A stretch of DNA of 64,000 nt. Source: DATFES01 sp035457725 (GTDB lineage Bacteria; Pseudomonadota; Alphaproteobacteria; CACIAM-22H2). The position numbers were made by a program, and so were the translations under genes. Below the pieces are notes generated by a model. That model searched no databases, was not told the origin of the DNA, and saw nothing but the letters and a program-made list of their open reading frames with translations. Where the stretch lies: assembly GCA_035457725.1 (NCBI GenBank), contig DATIBC010000105.1, forward strand, positions 74,780 through 138,779, given 5' to 3'. Shown here in pieces: positions 16,759 through 25,583 of this stretch (its first letter is position 1; each line of letters begins with the position of its first letter).

Positions 16759-17658
16759 TCATGCGCTTTTCGGCGCAGGCGCACTGACGGCGACCTTGGC
16801 GAGCGCCACCACGTTTCCGGTGAGAACCAGCATTACGCCGGCGAGCGCTTGCCAGCTCCAGTGAAAGTCCTCGAACGCCGTCGACAGCGCCAACGCGACG
16901 ACCGGAAACATCACCGCGGCATAGGCTCCGCGGTCTGGCCCGATGCGGCCGAGAAGCGTGAGATAGCACCAGAAGGCGACGACCGAGGCGAAGACCGCGA
17001 GGTAGACGAGCGACGCGACGTAGACGATCGACGGATCGAAATCGAATGTCAGGCCGCGGACCCAACAGACGAGAAGGGAAAACAGCGCGCCGTACGCCAT
17101 GCCGATCGCCGTGCCCTCTAGAACCGGTACGCCGGCGCGCTGGTTGCGGATCGCCGCGATGTTGCCGAGCGAGGCGACCATCGTTGCTGCGAACGCGAGC
17201 GCCAGTCCGATCAACGTGGCTTGCGATGCCTCGATCGTCAACAGATCGCGCGCGAACACCAATCCGAGACCGGCGACCCCGATCGCGGCGCCCGCGACGG
17301 CGCGCCGACGCACCGGCAGGCCAAGAAAGAGCGCGCCGAAGACGATGTTCCAGGCGACGATGGTCGAAAACACGACGGCGGCCAATCCGCTCGGCAGATA
17401 AGCCGTGGCGACATAAAACAAGAGGTAATTCACCGAAAACAACAGCACGCCTTGCAACGCGATACCGGCGTGCGCGCGCCACGAAAATCGCAGGTTGCGA
17501 CCGGCGGTACCCGCCACGCCAAGCATGAGAAGGGCGGCGATCGCGAAGCGATAGACGACCGAGACCTCGGGGGCGACTTGGCCAAGCTGCAGCTTGATTC
17601 CGAGCCACGACGAGCCCCAGATCAGCACGGTCGCCAAATAAAGGAGCCAATTGGTCAT
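16759..17658 (-). CDS. EamA-type (DMT superfamily) metabolite transporter
   Basis: A ten-helix drug/metabolite transporter of 299 residues with two EamA repeats. The first begins LLYLATVLIWGSSWLGIKLQLG and the second IGLALAFAATMVASLGNIAA. The ATG at 17658 places the first membrane segment at the N-terminus as expected; an in-frame GTG/ATG further up would add a soluble leader. These proteins export or import small metabolites at the inner membrane; the substrate cannot be read from sequence. Confidence 0.85.
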   Translation of the reverse strand: MTNWLLYLATVLIWGSSWLGIKLQLGQVAPEVSVVYRFAIAALLMLGVAGTAGRNLRFSWRAHAGIALQGVLLFSVNYLLFYVATAYLPSGLAAVVFSTIVAWNIVFGALFLGLPVRRRAVAGAAIGVAGLGLVFARDLLTIEASQATLIGLALAFAATMVASLGNIAAIRNQRAGVPVLEGTAIGMAYGALFSLLVCWVRGLTFDFDPSIVYVASLVYLAVFASVVAFWCYLTLLGRIGPDRGAYAAVMFPVVALALSTAFEDFHWSWQALAGVMLVLTGNVVALAKVAVSAPAPKSA

Positions 17659-17795
17659 CGAGCTCTGGTGTAGATCTGCACCGGCACCGGCCACCACCCG
17701 GTTGTTGCGCATGGCTCACCCGAGGCGAACGCGCGGCGCGCCGGGGTCGATCGCTATGCTAGTGTTCGCCGATTCGAAACAAGGCGGGGCCGTCG

Positions 17796-18593
17796 ATGCG
17801 CATCGCCCAGATCAGCGATTTTCATATCCGTCCGGCGGGAGAACTGATTTACGGCGCGCTGGACACGGCGGCGTATCTGGCGCGCGCCGTGACGACGCTG
17901 AACGCGCTCGATCCGCAGCCCGATCTGGTGCTGTTGACCGGCGATTTGGTCGATGGCGGCAGCGACGAAGAGTATGTGCGGCTGCGCCAACTCCTTTCGC
18001 CGTTGCGGGCGCCCTATCGCGTCATTCCCGGTAATCATGATATGCGCGATGGGATGCGGCGCGCGTTTGGCGCCGACGGCTATCTGCCGGCGAGCGGCGA
18101 ATTCCTGCACTACGCCATCGAAGAGGCAGCGGTGCGAATCATCGCCCTCGACAGTCTCGTTCCGGGCAAAGTCTGGGGCCGTCTGTGCGGGGAGCGACTG
18201 GCGTGGCTGGCCGCGAAATTGGCTGCCGCGCCCGACCGGCCGACGATGATCGTCGTTCACCATCCGCCGTTTCCAACCGGCGTGGCGCATATGGACGCGC
18301 ATGGCTTCGAGGGCGCCGACGAATTCGCCGCCATTGTCCAGCGCCATAGTCAAGTCGAGCGCGTCGTCGCCGGGCATGTCCACCGCGCCATGCAGATGCG
18401 GTGGGCGGGAACCGTCGCGTCGACCTGCCCGTCCACCGCACACCAATTCGCGCTCGACCTAAGGCCGCGGCAGCCAGCGATGTGGACCGGCGAACCGCCC
18501 GGCTATCAGATCCATGTCTGGCTGGGCGCGGCAGGACTCGTCACGCACACTGTCGCCATCGGCGACTATGCGCCGCAGCCATTGCTCGACTGA
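17796..18593 (+). CDS. Metallophosphoesterase, CpdA/GpdQ-like cyclic nucleotide phosphodiesterase
   Basis: A 265-residue cytosolic metallophosphoesterase with all five metal-binding blocks: DFH at 8-10, LLTGDLVDGG, PGNHD, the VVHHPPF histidine, and AGHVH. This arrangement is that of class III cyclic-nucleotide phosphodiesterases (CpdA) and glycerophosphodiesterase GpdQ. The active-site loop and 265-residue length fit CpdA. Hydrolysis of cAMP would complement the cyclase and Crp-family regulator 6-9 kb upstream, but the genes are not linked in an operon. An AAGGCGGGG ribosome site precedes the ATG. Confidence 0.85.
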   Translation: MRIAQISDFHIRPAGELIYGALDTAAYLARAVTTLNALDPQPDLVLLTGDLVDGGSDEEYVRLRQLLSPLRAPYRVIPGNHDMRDGMRRAFGADGYLPASGEFLHYAIEEAAVRIIALDSLVPGKVWGRLCGERLAWLAAKLAAAPDRPTMIVVHHPPFPTGVAHMDAHGFEGADEFAAIVQRHSQVERVVAGHVHRAMQMRWAGTVASTCPSTAHQFALDLRPRQPAMWTGEPPGYQIHVWLGAAGLVTHTVAIGDYAPQPLLD

Positions 18594-18655
18594 CGAGCGC
18601 GAAAGAAAGGCGGGCCGTGCGCCCTTCGTCGCGGGCGCGTCGGCCGCCAGTCGCG

Positions 18656-19207
18656 TCAGTGCAGGTCGTTGCCCGGCCCCATCACCGGCGCGGCGCCGGT
18701 GACTTCGACCTGAACCGCCTCGGGACCCTTGCGCGCGTTGATCACGCGCATGCGCACCATCTGGCCCGGTTGCAGCGTGCTCAGGCCGGCGTTGCGCAGC
18801 ACCGTAATGTGCACGAATACGTCCTTGCCGCCGTTATCGGGCGAGACGAAGCCGTAGCCTTTGAGGCCGCTGAACCATTTGACGACGCCGTTGACCTCGT
18901 CGGCGCCCTCAAGCGACACCGGCGCGGGTGCGGGTCCAGGCCGCGGACGCGGTCCCATCGCCGGCCGGGCGCTGCTGTTGTCGACCTCGAGCACACGTAG
19001 GACCTGGCGGCCCTTCGGACTTTGACCGATCTCGACCAGGAGGCCGGCGCCTTCGCCGACGCTTTCATAACCCGCTTGCTTGAGGGCAGAGAGATGAAGG
19101 AAGGCCTCTGGCGATCCGTCCACCGGCGTCACGAATCCGAAGCCCTTTGCCATGTTGAACCATTTCACCGTCGCGCGGATCGGCGCGATGTCACCCGACG
19201 CATGCAT
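18656..19207 (-). CDS. Cold-shock protein with two cold-shock domains
   Basis: An RNA-chaperone-like protein of 183 residues with two cold-shock domains joined by a proline-rich linker (about 90-110, RPRPGPAPAP). Domain 1 has RNP1-like KGFGFV and RNP2-like AFLHLS; domain 2 has KGYGFV and VFVHIT. Tandem CSD proteins of this size are typical of Alphaproteobacteria. I chose the ATG at 19207 because the in-frame extension upstream is AT-rich and looks like a 5' leader rather than coding sequence. Confidence 0.9.
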   Translation of the reverse strand: MHASGDIAPIRATVKWFNMAKGFGFVTPVDGSPEAFLHLSALKQAGYESVGEGAGLLVEIGQSPKGRQVLRVLEVDNSSARPAMGPRPRPGPAPAPVSLEGADEVNGVVKWFSGLKGYGFVSPDNGGKDVFVHITVLRNAGLSTLQPGQMVRMRVINARKGPEAVQVEVTGAAPVMGPGNDLH

Positions 19208-19345
19208 GTTGCACCCATTTTGCCTGTTCGATTTCGAAGTTGGTTCGACCGTAAGTTTCTTTCTTGTCCCATACTTGGGAAGTAATAACCTTATCATCGT
19301 CCATAGTTAACCACAAATCCTGAATTACGGAATATATATCAAGTG
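19208..19345 (-). promoter_or_regulatory. AT-rich leader/promoter region of the cold-shock gene
   Basis: Unlike its GC-rich surroundings this stretch is AT-rich, including AATATATATCAAG at its far end. Cold-shock genes commonly carry long structured 5' leaders that act as thermosensors; that role here is inferred from position and composition only. Confidence 0.3.
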
Positions 19346-19473
19346 CTTAACTTCGCGATGCGCGCGGTATTCGAGGCCGCAGCGACGCCGTCCAAGGGTT
19401 GAAACGCGAGGGCGAAGTGTGGTCCAAGAGCGCGACGATTACCGTTCAACCTCAGCGATTCGGGATTATGCGC

Positions 19474-20670
19474 ATGGGACGGTTCGCCACCATCGACGAT
19501 CTTGCCGTCGCCGGAAAACGCGTCCTGGTCCGCGCCGACTTGAACGTGCCGATGAAGGACGGGCGAGTGGGCGATCGGACGCGGATCGAGCGCCTCGCGC
19601 CGACGATCGTCGAGCTGGCCGGCAAGGGGGCGCGGGTGATCGTGCTGTCGCATTTCGGACGGCCGAAAGGCGCAGTGGATCCGGCGCTGTCGTTGCGGCC
19701 GCTGGCGGCGGAACTGTCGCGGACGTTAGGCGGCCGGCCGGTCGTCTTCGTCGAAGATTGCGTCGGGCCGGCGGCCGAACGCGCCGCGGCCGCGCTCGGC
19801 GATGGCGAGGTGGCGCTGCTCGAGAATCTGCGCTTCCATCCCGAGGAGGAAAAGAACGACGGACGGTTCGCCAAGCGCCTCGCTTCGCTCGGCGAAATCT
19901 ACGTCAACGACGCGTTTTCGTGCGCACATCGCGCGCACGCCTCGACCGAGGCGATCGCGCGCTTGCTGCCGAGCGCTGCCGGTCGGCTGATGGAGGCCGA
20001 GCTCGACGCGCTGGAACGCGCGCTCGAATCGCCGGCGCGGCCGCTCGCGGCGGTCGTCGGCGGCGCCAAGGTATCCACCAAACTGGAGCTCCTGGGCAAC
20101 TTGCTGAGCCGGGTCGATATCATGGTCATCGGCGGCGGAATGGCCAACACGTTCCTGTACGCGAGCGGCGTCGCCGTCGGCCGATCGTTGTGCGAGACCG
20201 ACATGGCGGAAACCGCGCGCCGGATCATGCATGACGCGGTCGCAGCCAAGCGGCAGTTCGTCTTGCCGGTCGACGCCGTCATCGCCGAGGCGCTTACCGC
20301 TGGCGCATCCGCCGCGACGGTTCCCATCGGTCGCGTCGCCGCCGACAAAATGATTCTCGATATCGGCCCGCAATCGGCCGCCGAGACGATCGGGGCGCTC
20401 GAAGGTTGCCGCACGCTGGTGTGGAACGGCCCGCTCGGCGCCTTCGAGCATGCGCCGTTCGACGCCGGCACGACCGCGGTCGCGCAGGCGGCGGCAAAAC
20501 TGACTAAGGAAGGCCGGCTCCTGTCGGTCGCCGGTGGCGGCGATACCGTGGCGGCGCTCGCCCATGCTGGCGTCGAGGAGCAGTTTTCATACGTTTCGAC
20601 CGCCGGCGGAGCGTTCCTCGAGTGGCTCGAGGGCAAGGAGTTGCCCGGGGTCGCGGCGCTCGTACGCTGA
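19474..20670 (+). CDS. pgk: Phosphoglycerate kinase
   Basis: Glycolytic/gluconeogenic kinase interconverting 1,3-bisphosphoglycerate and 3-phosphoglycerate, 398 residues. It shows the PGK signature KRVLVRADLNVPM near residues 15-27, the substrate-binding HFGRPKG, VVGGAKVSTKLELL, and the nucleotide-binding loop SVAGGGDTVAAL near the C-terminus. The ATG at 19474 has GGGA 8 nt upstream; the ATG two codons earlier lacks room for a ribosome site. It is not accompanied by gap or fba; the next gene starts 9 nt after it. Confidence 0.96.
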   Translation: MGRFATIDDLAVAGKRVLVRADLNVPMKDGRVGDRTRIERLAPTIVELAGKGARVIVLSHFGRPKGAVDPALSLRPLAAELSRTLGGRPVVFVEDCVGPAAERAAAALGDGEVALLENLRFHPEEEKNDGRFAKRLASLGEIYVNDAFSCAHRAHASTEAIARLLPSAAGRLMEAELDALERALESPARPLAAVVGGAKVSTKLELLGNLLSRVDIMVIGGGMANTFLYASGVAVGRSLCETDMAETARRIMHDAVAAKRQFVLPVDAVIAEALTAGASAATVPIGRVAADKMILDIGPQSAAETIGALEGCRTLVWNGPLGAFEHAPFDAGTTAVAQAAAKLTKEGRLLSVAGGGDTVAALAHAGVEEQFSYVSTAGGAFLEWLEGKELPGVAALVR

Positions 20671-20679
20671 GACGCCGAC

Positions 20680-21054
20680 ATGCGCCGGCTCAAGCTCGTC
20701 ATCGGATCGCTCGACATCGTCGTCGAACTGTTCGACACGCCGACCGCAGATGCGATTTGGAACGCCGCGCCTTTCTCGGCCAAGGCAATGACGTGGGGCG
20801 AGGAGGTCTACTTCACGACGCCCGTCGCCTGCCGACGCGAAAAGGACGCGCGCGCGGTCGTCGAGAAGGGCGAGCTCGCGTTCTGGTGCGACGGGGACGC
20901 CATCGCGATCGGTTTCGGGCGAACGCCGGCCTCGCAAGGTGACGAGATCCGCCTGGCCAGTCCGTGCAACCTTTGGGGCCGAACGCGCGATGACGTGACC
21001 AAGCTCAAGTCGGTGCGCGCCGGCGCGGCGATTCGGGTCGAGCAGCTAGCATGA
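20680..21054 (+). CDS. Cyclophilin-like fold protein (TM1367 family)
   Basis: A 124-residue protein matching the TM1367-type cyclophilin-like family: NAAPFSAKAMTWGEEVYFTTPV, then EKGELAFWCDGDAIAIGFGRTP and ASPCNLWGR. The fold resembles peptidyl-prolyl isomerases, but catalytic activity is not established for this family. It starts 9 nt after pgk and is probably cotranscribed, although no functional link to glycolysis is known. Confidence 0.82.
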   Translation: MRRLKLVIGSLDIVVELFDTPTADAIWNAAPFSAKAMTWGEEVYFTTPVACRREKDARAVVEKGELAFWCDGDAIAIGFGRTPASQGDEIRLASPCNLWGRTRDDVTKLKSVRAGAAIRVEQLA

Positions 21055-21066
21055 CGTTGCCGCCGG

Positions 21067-21846
21067 TCAGTCGCTGATTTTTTCGTAGACCGCCCGCGCC
21101 AGCGCCGAAAGATCCTCGCGCGGCATGCCGGCCGAGAGCGCATAGCCCACGCGGTCGTCGCGCCAGTAGAAGACATTGACGCCGCCCTGCGCGGTGGCGA
21201 AATGAAACGACGTCTCGCGCGGCCCCTGGTTGGTCCATTTGATGAACAGCGTGATACGTTGGCCGTCGCCGCGCTCGTACATGAACTGACAGGCGACGCC
21301 GCCTTCGGCCGCAGGTAGCAGCCTGCCGCCGATCAAGCGAAAACCTTGCGCATCGAGCCGCGGCGCCTTGACCTCGCGGCCCATGCGGTTCGACAACCAG
21401 CGCATCAAGTGCGCCTCCTCGTCGACGCCGACCTCCACCGGGTGGCGCTTCTCGACCGAGTAGACCGCGTGGGCGATCGCCGCTTGTACCGGCAGCGGCG
21501 GCGCCGTGGCAACCCGTGCGATCGTCCCCTCGTCGTACCAGTCATGCGCCAACCAGCCGCCGACCGCGCCGACGGCGAGCCACGCCGCGGCGATCGCGCC
21601 GCGCCGCCATGCTGGCGCCTTATCGGTCTTCGGCGGATGCGTCATAGCCTCCGGCACCGGTTCGGCCAGCACCGGATCGAAGTGGCGATGAAGCTCGGCG
21701 CTGACCCGCGCATAAAACTGCACGCGCGCGGCGTCGTCCGGGTGGTCGGCCAACCACGCCTCCACCTCCACGCGGCGGGTGGGGAGCAGCCGCCCGTCGA
21801 CATATGCATGGAGATCGTCGTCGCCGATCGGCGGATTGTTCGTCAT
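21067..21846 (-). CDS. Anti-sigma factor, single-pass membrane protein
   Basis: A 259-residue regulator. The N-terminal cytoplasmic domain has the pattern IGDDDLHAYVDGRL ... VEAWLADHPDDAARVQFY typical of putative transmembrane anti-sigma factors. A membrane segment lies at about 83-101 (GAIAAAWLAVGAVGGWLAHDW), followed by a periplasmic domain of about 150 residues with FYWRDDRVGYALS. No HxxxCxxC zinc motif is visible, so it would not be a zinc-type anti-sigma. It follows the ECF sigma gene by 22 nt and should bind and inhibit it. Confidence 0.87.
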   Translation of the reverse strand: MTNNPPIGDDDLHAYVDGRLLPTRRVEVEAWLADHPDDAARVQFYARVSAELHRHFDPVLAEPVPEAMTHPPKTDKAPAWRRGAIAAAWLAVGAVGGWLAHDWYDEGTIARVATAPPLPVQAAIAHAVYSVEKRHPVEVGVDEEAHLMRWLSNRMGREVKAPRLDAQGFRLIGGRLLPAAEGGVACQFMYERGDGQRITLFIKWTNQGPRETSFHFATAQGGVNVFYWRDDRVGYALSAGMPREDLSALARAVYEKISD

Positions 21847-21868
21847 TTTAGGGGCGCCGCCAGACCGC

Positions 21869-22381
21869 TCATTTGACCCTGCGCAGCGCGGCGCCGCCGC
21901 CGGTGAGCAGCGCGCGCAGGCGTTCGCGGCCGCGATGCAAGCGGCTCATGACGGTGCCGATCGGCACGCCGAGAACCGAGGCCGCCTCCTGATAGCTCAT
22001 CTCCTCGAGTCCGACGAGAAGGATGACCGCGCGCTGCTCCTCGGGCAGGTGCGCAAGCGCCTCGGCCAGCGACGCCACTTCGAGCGCGTCTTCCTGCGTG
22101 GCGCGTGATGGCACGGCGAATGCGACGTCATCGTATGGCGCCGGCGGCGGCCGTCGGATGGCGCTGCGGACCGAGTTGGCGTGAAGATTGTGCATGATCG
22201 CAAATAGCCACGTGCGCAGATTGCTGCCTTCGCGCCACAGATGGAGGCGGCTCCACGCGCGCTCGAGGCAGTCTTGAACCAGATCTTCGGCCAAATTCGC
22301 GTCGCCAAGCAGCGCCCGCGCGTAACGGCGAAGGTGCGGGATTTGCGCGATGATCGGGTGGACGTCCGAGCGATGAGCCAT
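21869..22381 (-). CDS. RNA polymerase ECF sigma factor
   Basis: A 170-residue alternative sigma factor with regions 2 and 4 only. Region 2 contains LLGDANLAEDLVQDCLERAW and LRTWLFAIMHNLHANSVR; region 4 contains LAHLPEEQRAVILLVGLEEMSYQEAASVLGVPIGTVMSRLHRGRERLR (motif order only). It is the first gene of a sigma/anti-sigma pair. The inducing signal is unknown. The small secreted protein gene 87 nt upstream on the same strand may belong to the same transcription unit. Confidence 0.93.
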   Translation of the reverse strand: MAHRSDVHPIIAQIPHLRRYARALLGDANLAEDLVQDCLERAWSRLHLWREGSNLRTWLFAIMHNLHANSVRSAIRRPPPAPYDDVAFAVPSRATQEDALEVASLAEALAHLPEEQRAVILLVGLEEMSYQEAASVLGVPIGTVMSRLHRGRERLRALLTGGGAALRRVK

Positions 22382-22468
22382 CTGGGCACGAACGGGCGGG
22401 GCGATGATGGACTGGCGGAGGCAGCGCGCCCCTGCCGCCGCCGCCCGAAGTCCATCCTGCCGCGTGCG

Positions 22469-22717
22469 CTACTGAATGCCCAGAATCTTCTTCGCTTCGC
22501 CGAGCTTGGCGATCGACTGCGCATGCGTCGCCGCTTTGTGCAATCCCTCGCCTTCGGTGCGGAGCTGTTTCACCTTGGCGAGCTGATCGGCGGCGAGCTG
22601 CGGGTTCTTCGCCAACGCCTCGTCGATCTTCCGCATGTCGCCGGGGCATTGCCCGGCGAGCGCCGACCCGGTCGCGAAAGCGACGAGAACGGCTGCCAAT
22701 ATCAGGCTGCGTAGCAT
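22469..22717 (-). CDS. Small secreted protein of unknown function
   Basis: An 82-residue product with a clear signal peptide (MLRSLILAAVLVAFATGSALA) and a short charged helical mature domain, GQCPGDMRKIDEALAKNPQL to KLGEAKKILGIQ, containing one cysteine. An AAGGA ribosome site precedes the ATG at 22717. The mature part resembles small periplasmic helical proteins of alphaproteobacteria without known function. It lies upstream of the ECF sigma gene in the same direction, so it may be the periplasmic element of that stress system, or a target of it. Confidence 0.75.
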   Translation of the reverse strand: MLRSLILAAVLVAFATGSALAGQCPGDMRKIDEALAKNPQLAADQLAKVKQLRTEGEGLHKAATHAQSIAKLGEAKKILGIQ

Positions 22718-22895
22718 GGTCAGGTCCTTCCCTGAGTTCGGATTGACGCCGGCCCCCTCTCGATCGGTCAGGGGTCGGGCGTGTGACAAACACTTCGTGG
22801 ACCATCGATATTCCGTCCGAATCCTTGCCGGGCGTGGCGGTGCGGCTACAGTAGGCCGCTTAACGGGCATGAGATGACATGGAGGAGGCGAGAGA

Positions 22896-24134
22896 ATGAC
22901 GGTCGTTCGTCGCGTCGCGGCGCTTTGCGGGATGGCGGGCTTGGTGTGGTTAACGGCGGCCCAGGCGCAGATCGGTCAGGCGCCTGGAGAACGCTTTACG
23001 GTTCGTCCCGCCGACCTTCCAACGCCTTATGCCACGCCGAGCGCGAGCAATCCGCCGCGACGCGTCGCACGCCCCGAGGGCTCGGCGCTCAATGTCCCGC
23101 CGGGATTTGCGGCCAACGTGTTCGCCGATGGGCTGACACATCCGCGTTGGCTTGCGGTGGCTCCGAACGGTGACGTGCTTCTTGCCGAGAGCGCGATCGG
23201 CCGAATTACCTTGCTGCGGGACGCCGACGGCGACGGGCGCGCCGAGCGAGTAGCGACGTTCCTCGAGGGTTTGTCGCGCCCGCATGGCATGGCGTTTCGG
23301 GACGATGGATTTTACGTCGCCGACGTCAACGGCGTATTTCGAATCCCCTATCAACCGGGCGACGTCCGCGCGCGATCCGAGCCACGGCCGATCACCGACC
23401 CAGGAGCGATCGGACCGGGTACCGGACATTGGACGCGCAACATCGCTTTCAACCGCGCGGGCGACAAGTTTTATGTCGCCGTCGGCAGCCGCGGCAATAT
23501 CGGCGAGGAGGATGAGATTCGCGCCGCCGTGCTCGAGTTCGGCGCCGACGGGGGTGGCCGGCGCGTCTATGCCGGCGGGCTGCGCAATCCGGTCGGCATC
23601 GCCTTTCGCCCCGGAACCGATGAGCTTTGGGCGGTGGTAAACGAGCGCGATGGGCTCGGCGACGGGCTGGTGCCCGACTATCTGGCGCAAGTGATCGCCG
23701 GGGAATTCTACGGATGGCCGTACGCTTACATCGGTCGGAATCCGCAACCGGGTTACGCCGAGCGTCGACCCGATCTGGTTCAGCGCACGCGAGTTCCCGA
23801 TCTCTTGTTCGAGGCGCACTCGGCGCCGATCGGCCTGGTGTTCTATGACGGCGCATCGTTCCCGGAGGAGTTCCGCGGCAATGCGTTCGTCGCCTTGCGC
23901 GGCTCCTGGAATTCCGGCCGTCCGACCGGCTACAAAGTGGTGCACGTGCCGTTCCGCAATGGCAGACCTGTCGGCCACTACGAGAACTTCGCCACCGGAT
24001 TCTGGATCGCCGGCGAGGAGACGGCGCGCGTCTGGGGCCGACCGGCCGGACTCGCGGTGGCCGCCGATGGCGCGCTCCTGATCGCCGATGACACTGGGCA
24101 GTCGGTGTGGCGAATCGCGTGGCGCGGCCGATAA
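22896..24134 (+). CDS. Secreted sorbosone dehydrogenase-like beta-propeller protein
   Basis: A 412-residue exported beta-propeller of the glucose/sorbosone dehydrogenase family, which oxidises sugars with PQQ in the periplasm in characterised members. After a signal peptide (ending AAQAQ), propeller repeats include GLTHPRWLAVAPNGDVLLAES, FLEGLSRPHGMAFRDDGFYVAD, GTGHWTRNIAFNRAGDKFYVAVGSRGN and YAGGLRNPVGIAFRPGTDELW (each cited as a landmark). Whether it binds PQQ or has another substrate is unknown. It is divergent from the small secreted protein and precedes a Nudix gene by 22 nt. Confidence 0.87.
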   Translation: MTVVRRVAALCGMAGLVWLTAAQAQIGQAPGERFTVRPADLPTPYATPSASNPPRRVARPEGSALNVPPGFAANVFADGLTHPRWLAVAPNGDVLLAESAIGRITLLRDADGDGRAERVATFLEGLSRPHGMAFRDDGFYVADVNGVFRIPYQPGDVRARSEPRPITDPGAIGPGTGHWTRNIAFNRAGDKFYVAVGSRGNIGEEDEIRAAVLEFGADGGGRRVYAGGLRNPVGIAFRPGTDELWAVVNERDGLGDGLVPDYLAQVIAGEFYGWPYAYIGRNPQPGYAERRPDLVQRTRVPDLLFEAHSAPIGLVFYDGASFPEEFRGNAFVALRGSWNSGRPTGYKVVHVPFRNGRPVGHYENFATGFWIAGEETARVWGRPAGLAVAADGALLIADDTGQSVWRIAWRGR

Positions 24135-24156
24135 TGGCGGCGTAGCCTTCGCGTCC

Positions 24157-24693
24157 ATGGCCCGCAACCCCGCCGGTCCGTCGATTCGCCAGATTCCGAA
24201 GGGCGACACGCGCGAGCGACTGGTTTGTCCCGATTGCGGCTTTATCCAGTACGACAATCCGAAGGTCGTCGTCGGCTCGGTCGCGCTATGGCAGGGCAAG
24301 GTCCTGTTGTGCCGACGGGCGATTCCGCCGCGCAAGGGTTATTGGACGCTGCCCGCCGGGTATCTCGAGCTCAATGAAAGTTCAATCGACGGCGCGTTGC
24401 GCGAGGCGTGGGAGGAGGCGCGAGCGCGCATCGCGATCGAAGGACTTCTCGCCGTTTACAACATTCCCCGCCTGTCGCAGGTGCAGCTGATCTATCGGGC
24501 ACGCCTGATTTCGCCGGACATCGAGGCGGGGCCCGAGAGCCTCGAAGTCGCCCTGTTCGACCCCGGCGACGCGCCGCGCGCCGAACTCGCGTTTCCCTCG
24601 GTGCGCTGGGCGCTCGACCATCTCCGCGAGATGACCGAGACGGGAAGCTTCGCCGCGCGGGCGAACCCCCCTGGAGAAAACGGCGACTACTAG
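24157..24693 (+). CDS. Nudix hydrolase with N-terminal zinc ribbon
   Basis: A 178-residue hydrolase of nucleoside diphosphate-linked compounds. A short zinc-ribbon motif, CPDCGFIQYDNPK, precedes the Nudix domain, whose box is GYLELNESSIDGALREAWEEA (first Gly, central Glu and REAWEEA). The zinc ribbon plus Nudix layout is seen in NADH pyrophosphatase-like and ADP-ribose-type members. Only one CxxC is visible, so zinc binding is uncertain. The ATG at 24157 is chosen because earlier in-frame sequence overlaps the previous gene. Confidence 0.88.
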   Translation: MARNPAGPSIRQIPKGDTRERLVCPDCGFIQYDNPKVVVGSVALWQGKVLLCRRAIPPRKGYWTLPAGYLELNESSIDGALREAWEEARARIAIEGLLAVYNIPRLSQVQLIYRARLISPDIEAGPESLEVALFDPGDAPRAELAFPSVRWALDHLREMTETGSFAARANPPGENGDY

Positions 24694-24700
24694 GGCCCGC

Positions 24701-25558
24701 TCAGCGCAAGATCGGCAGGTTCATCAAGAGCAACCCTGCGACGACGACCGACGCGGCGGCGATGCGGCGCGGGCCGAAGGATTCCCGCAATAGAAATGCG
24801 CCCATCAGCGTCCCGAACAGCACCGATGTCTCGCGCAACGCCGCCACATGGGCCATCGCGCCGAGGCTGAGCGCCCAGATCGCGATGCCGTAGCCGATCG
24901 TCGCGATGGCGCCGCCGGCCGCGCCGCGCCACCAATAGGCCTGGAGATAGGGGACGATGACCCGCCCGCGCTGGGCGATCGCCACCATCATTACCCACGG
25001 CCCCTCGGCGATATTGAGCCAAACGATATAGGCGATGGCGTCGCCCGATTGCCGGGCGCCGACGCCATCGATGATGGTGTATCCGGCGATGGTCATCCCC
25101 GTCAGCACGGCATAGATGGTCGGCCGCCACTCGGCGCCATGCGGCAGTCCGCGGGCCAGCGCCAGGCTGGTGACCCCGACCGACACCAGCAAGACGCCAG
25201 CGTATTCGACCGTCGTCAGCGCCTCGCCGATGAGACGGCCCGAAAAGATCGCGACGAGCAGCGGCCCCATTCCGCGGGCGATCGGATAAACATGGCTCAG
25301 ATCGCCATGGGCATAGGCGCGAAGAAGGAAGAAGTAATAAAAATTGTGCACGATTGTCGATGCGACGATGTAACCCCACGCCTCGCGGCTGGGAAACGCG
25401 ACGAAGGGAGCGAGGAAGAGGCAGAGGATCGTCCCCGAGATCATCACCACGGCGAACGACACCAGGCGATCGACATCCGATTTGACGATCGTGTTCCAGC
25501 TTGCGTGAATGAGCGCCGAGAGCAGAACGAGCGCGGCGACATGAAGCTCGATGCGCAT
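24701..25558 (-). CDS. EamA-type (DMT superfamily) transporter
   Basis: A ten-helix inner-membrane transporter of 285 residues. It opens with ELHVAALVLLSALIHASWNTIVKS, an N-terminal helix found in a distinct EamA subgroup, and has DLSHVYPIARGMGPLLVAIFSG and a C-terminal AHVAALRETSVLFGTLMGAFLL. It lies 25 nt after the sugar kinase stop on the same strand, so the two are likely one operon and the transporter may handle a sugar acid or sugar. The substrate remains inference. Confidence 0.85.
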   Translation of the reverse strand: MRIELHVAALVLLSALIHASWNTIVKSDVDRLVSFAVVMISGTILCLFLAPFVAFPSREAWGYIVASTIVHNFYYFFLLRAYAHGDLSHVYPIARGMGPLLVAIFSGRLIGEALTTVEYAGVLLVSVGVTSLALARGLPHGAEWRPTIYAVLTGMTIAGYTIIDGVGARQSGDAIAYIVWLNIAEGPWVMMVAIAQRGRVIVPYLQAYWWRGAAGGAIATIGYGIAIWALSLGAMAHVAALRETSVLFGTLMGAFLLRESFGPRRIAAASVVVAGLLLMNLPILR

Positions 25559-25583
25559 CGCTGAATGGCGACGGGAGCCGGGT

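Noticed and set aside
22770..22800. Possible fourth CRP-like site at GTGTGACAAACACTTC
   Set aside because: Right half does not match TCACA at the required spacing.
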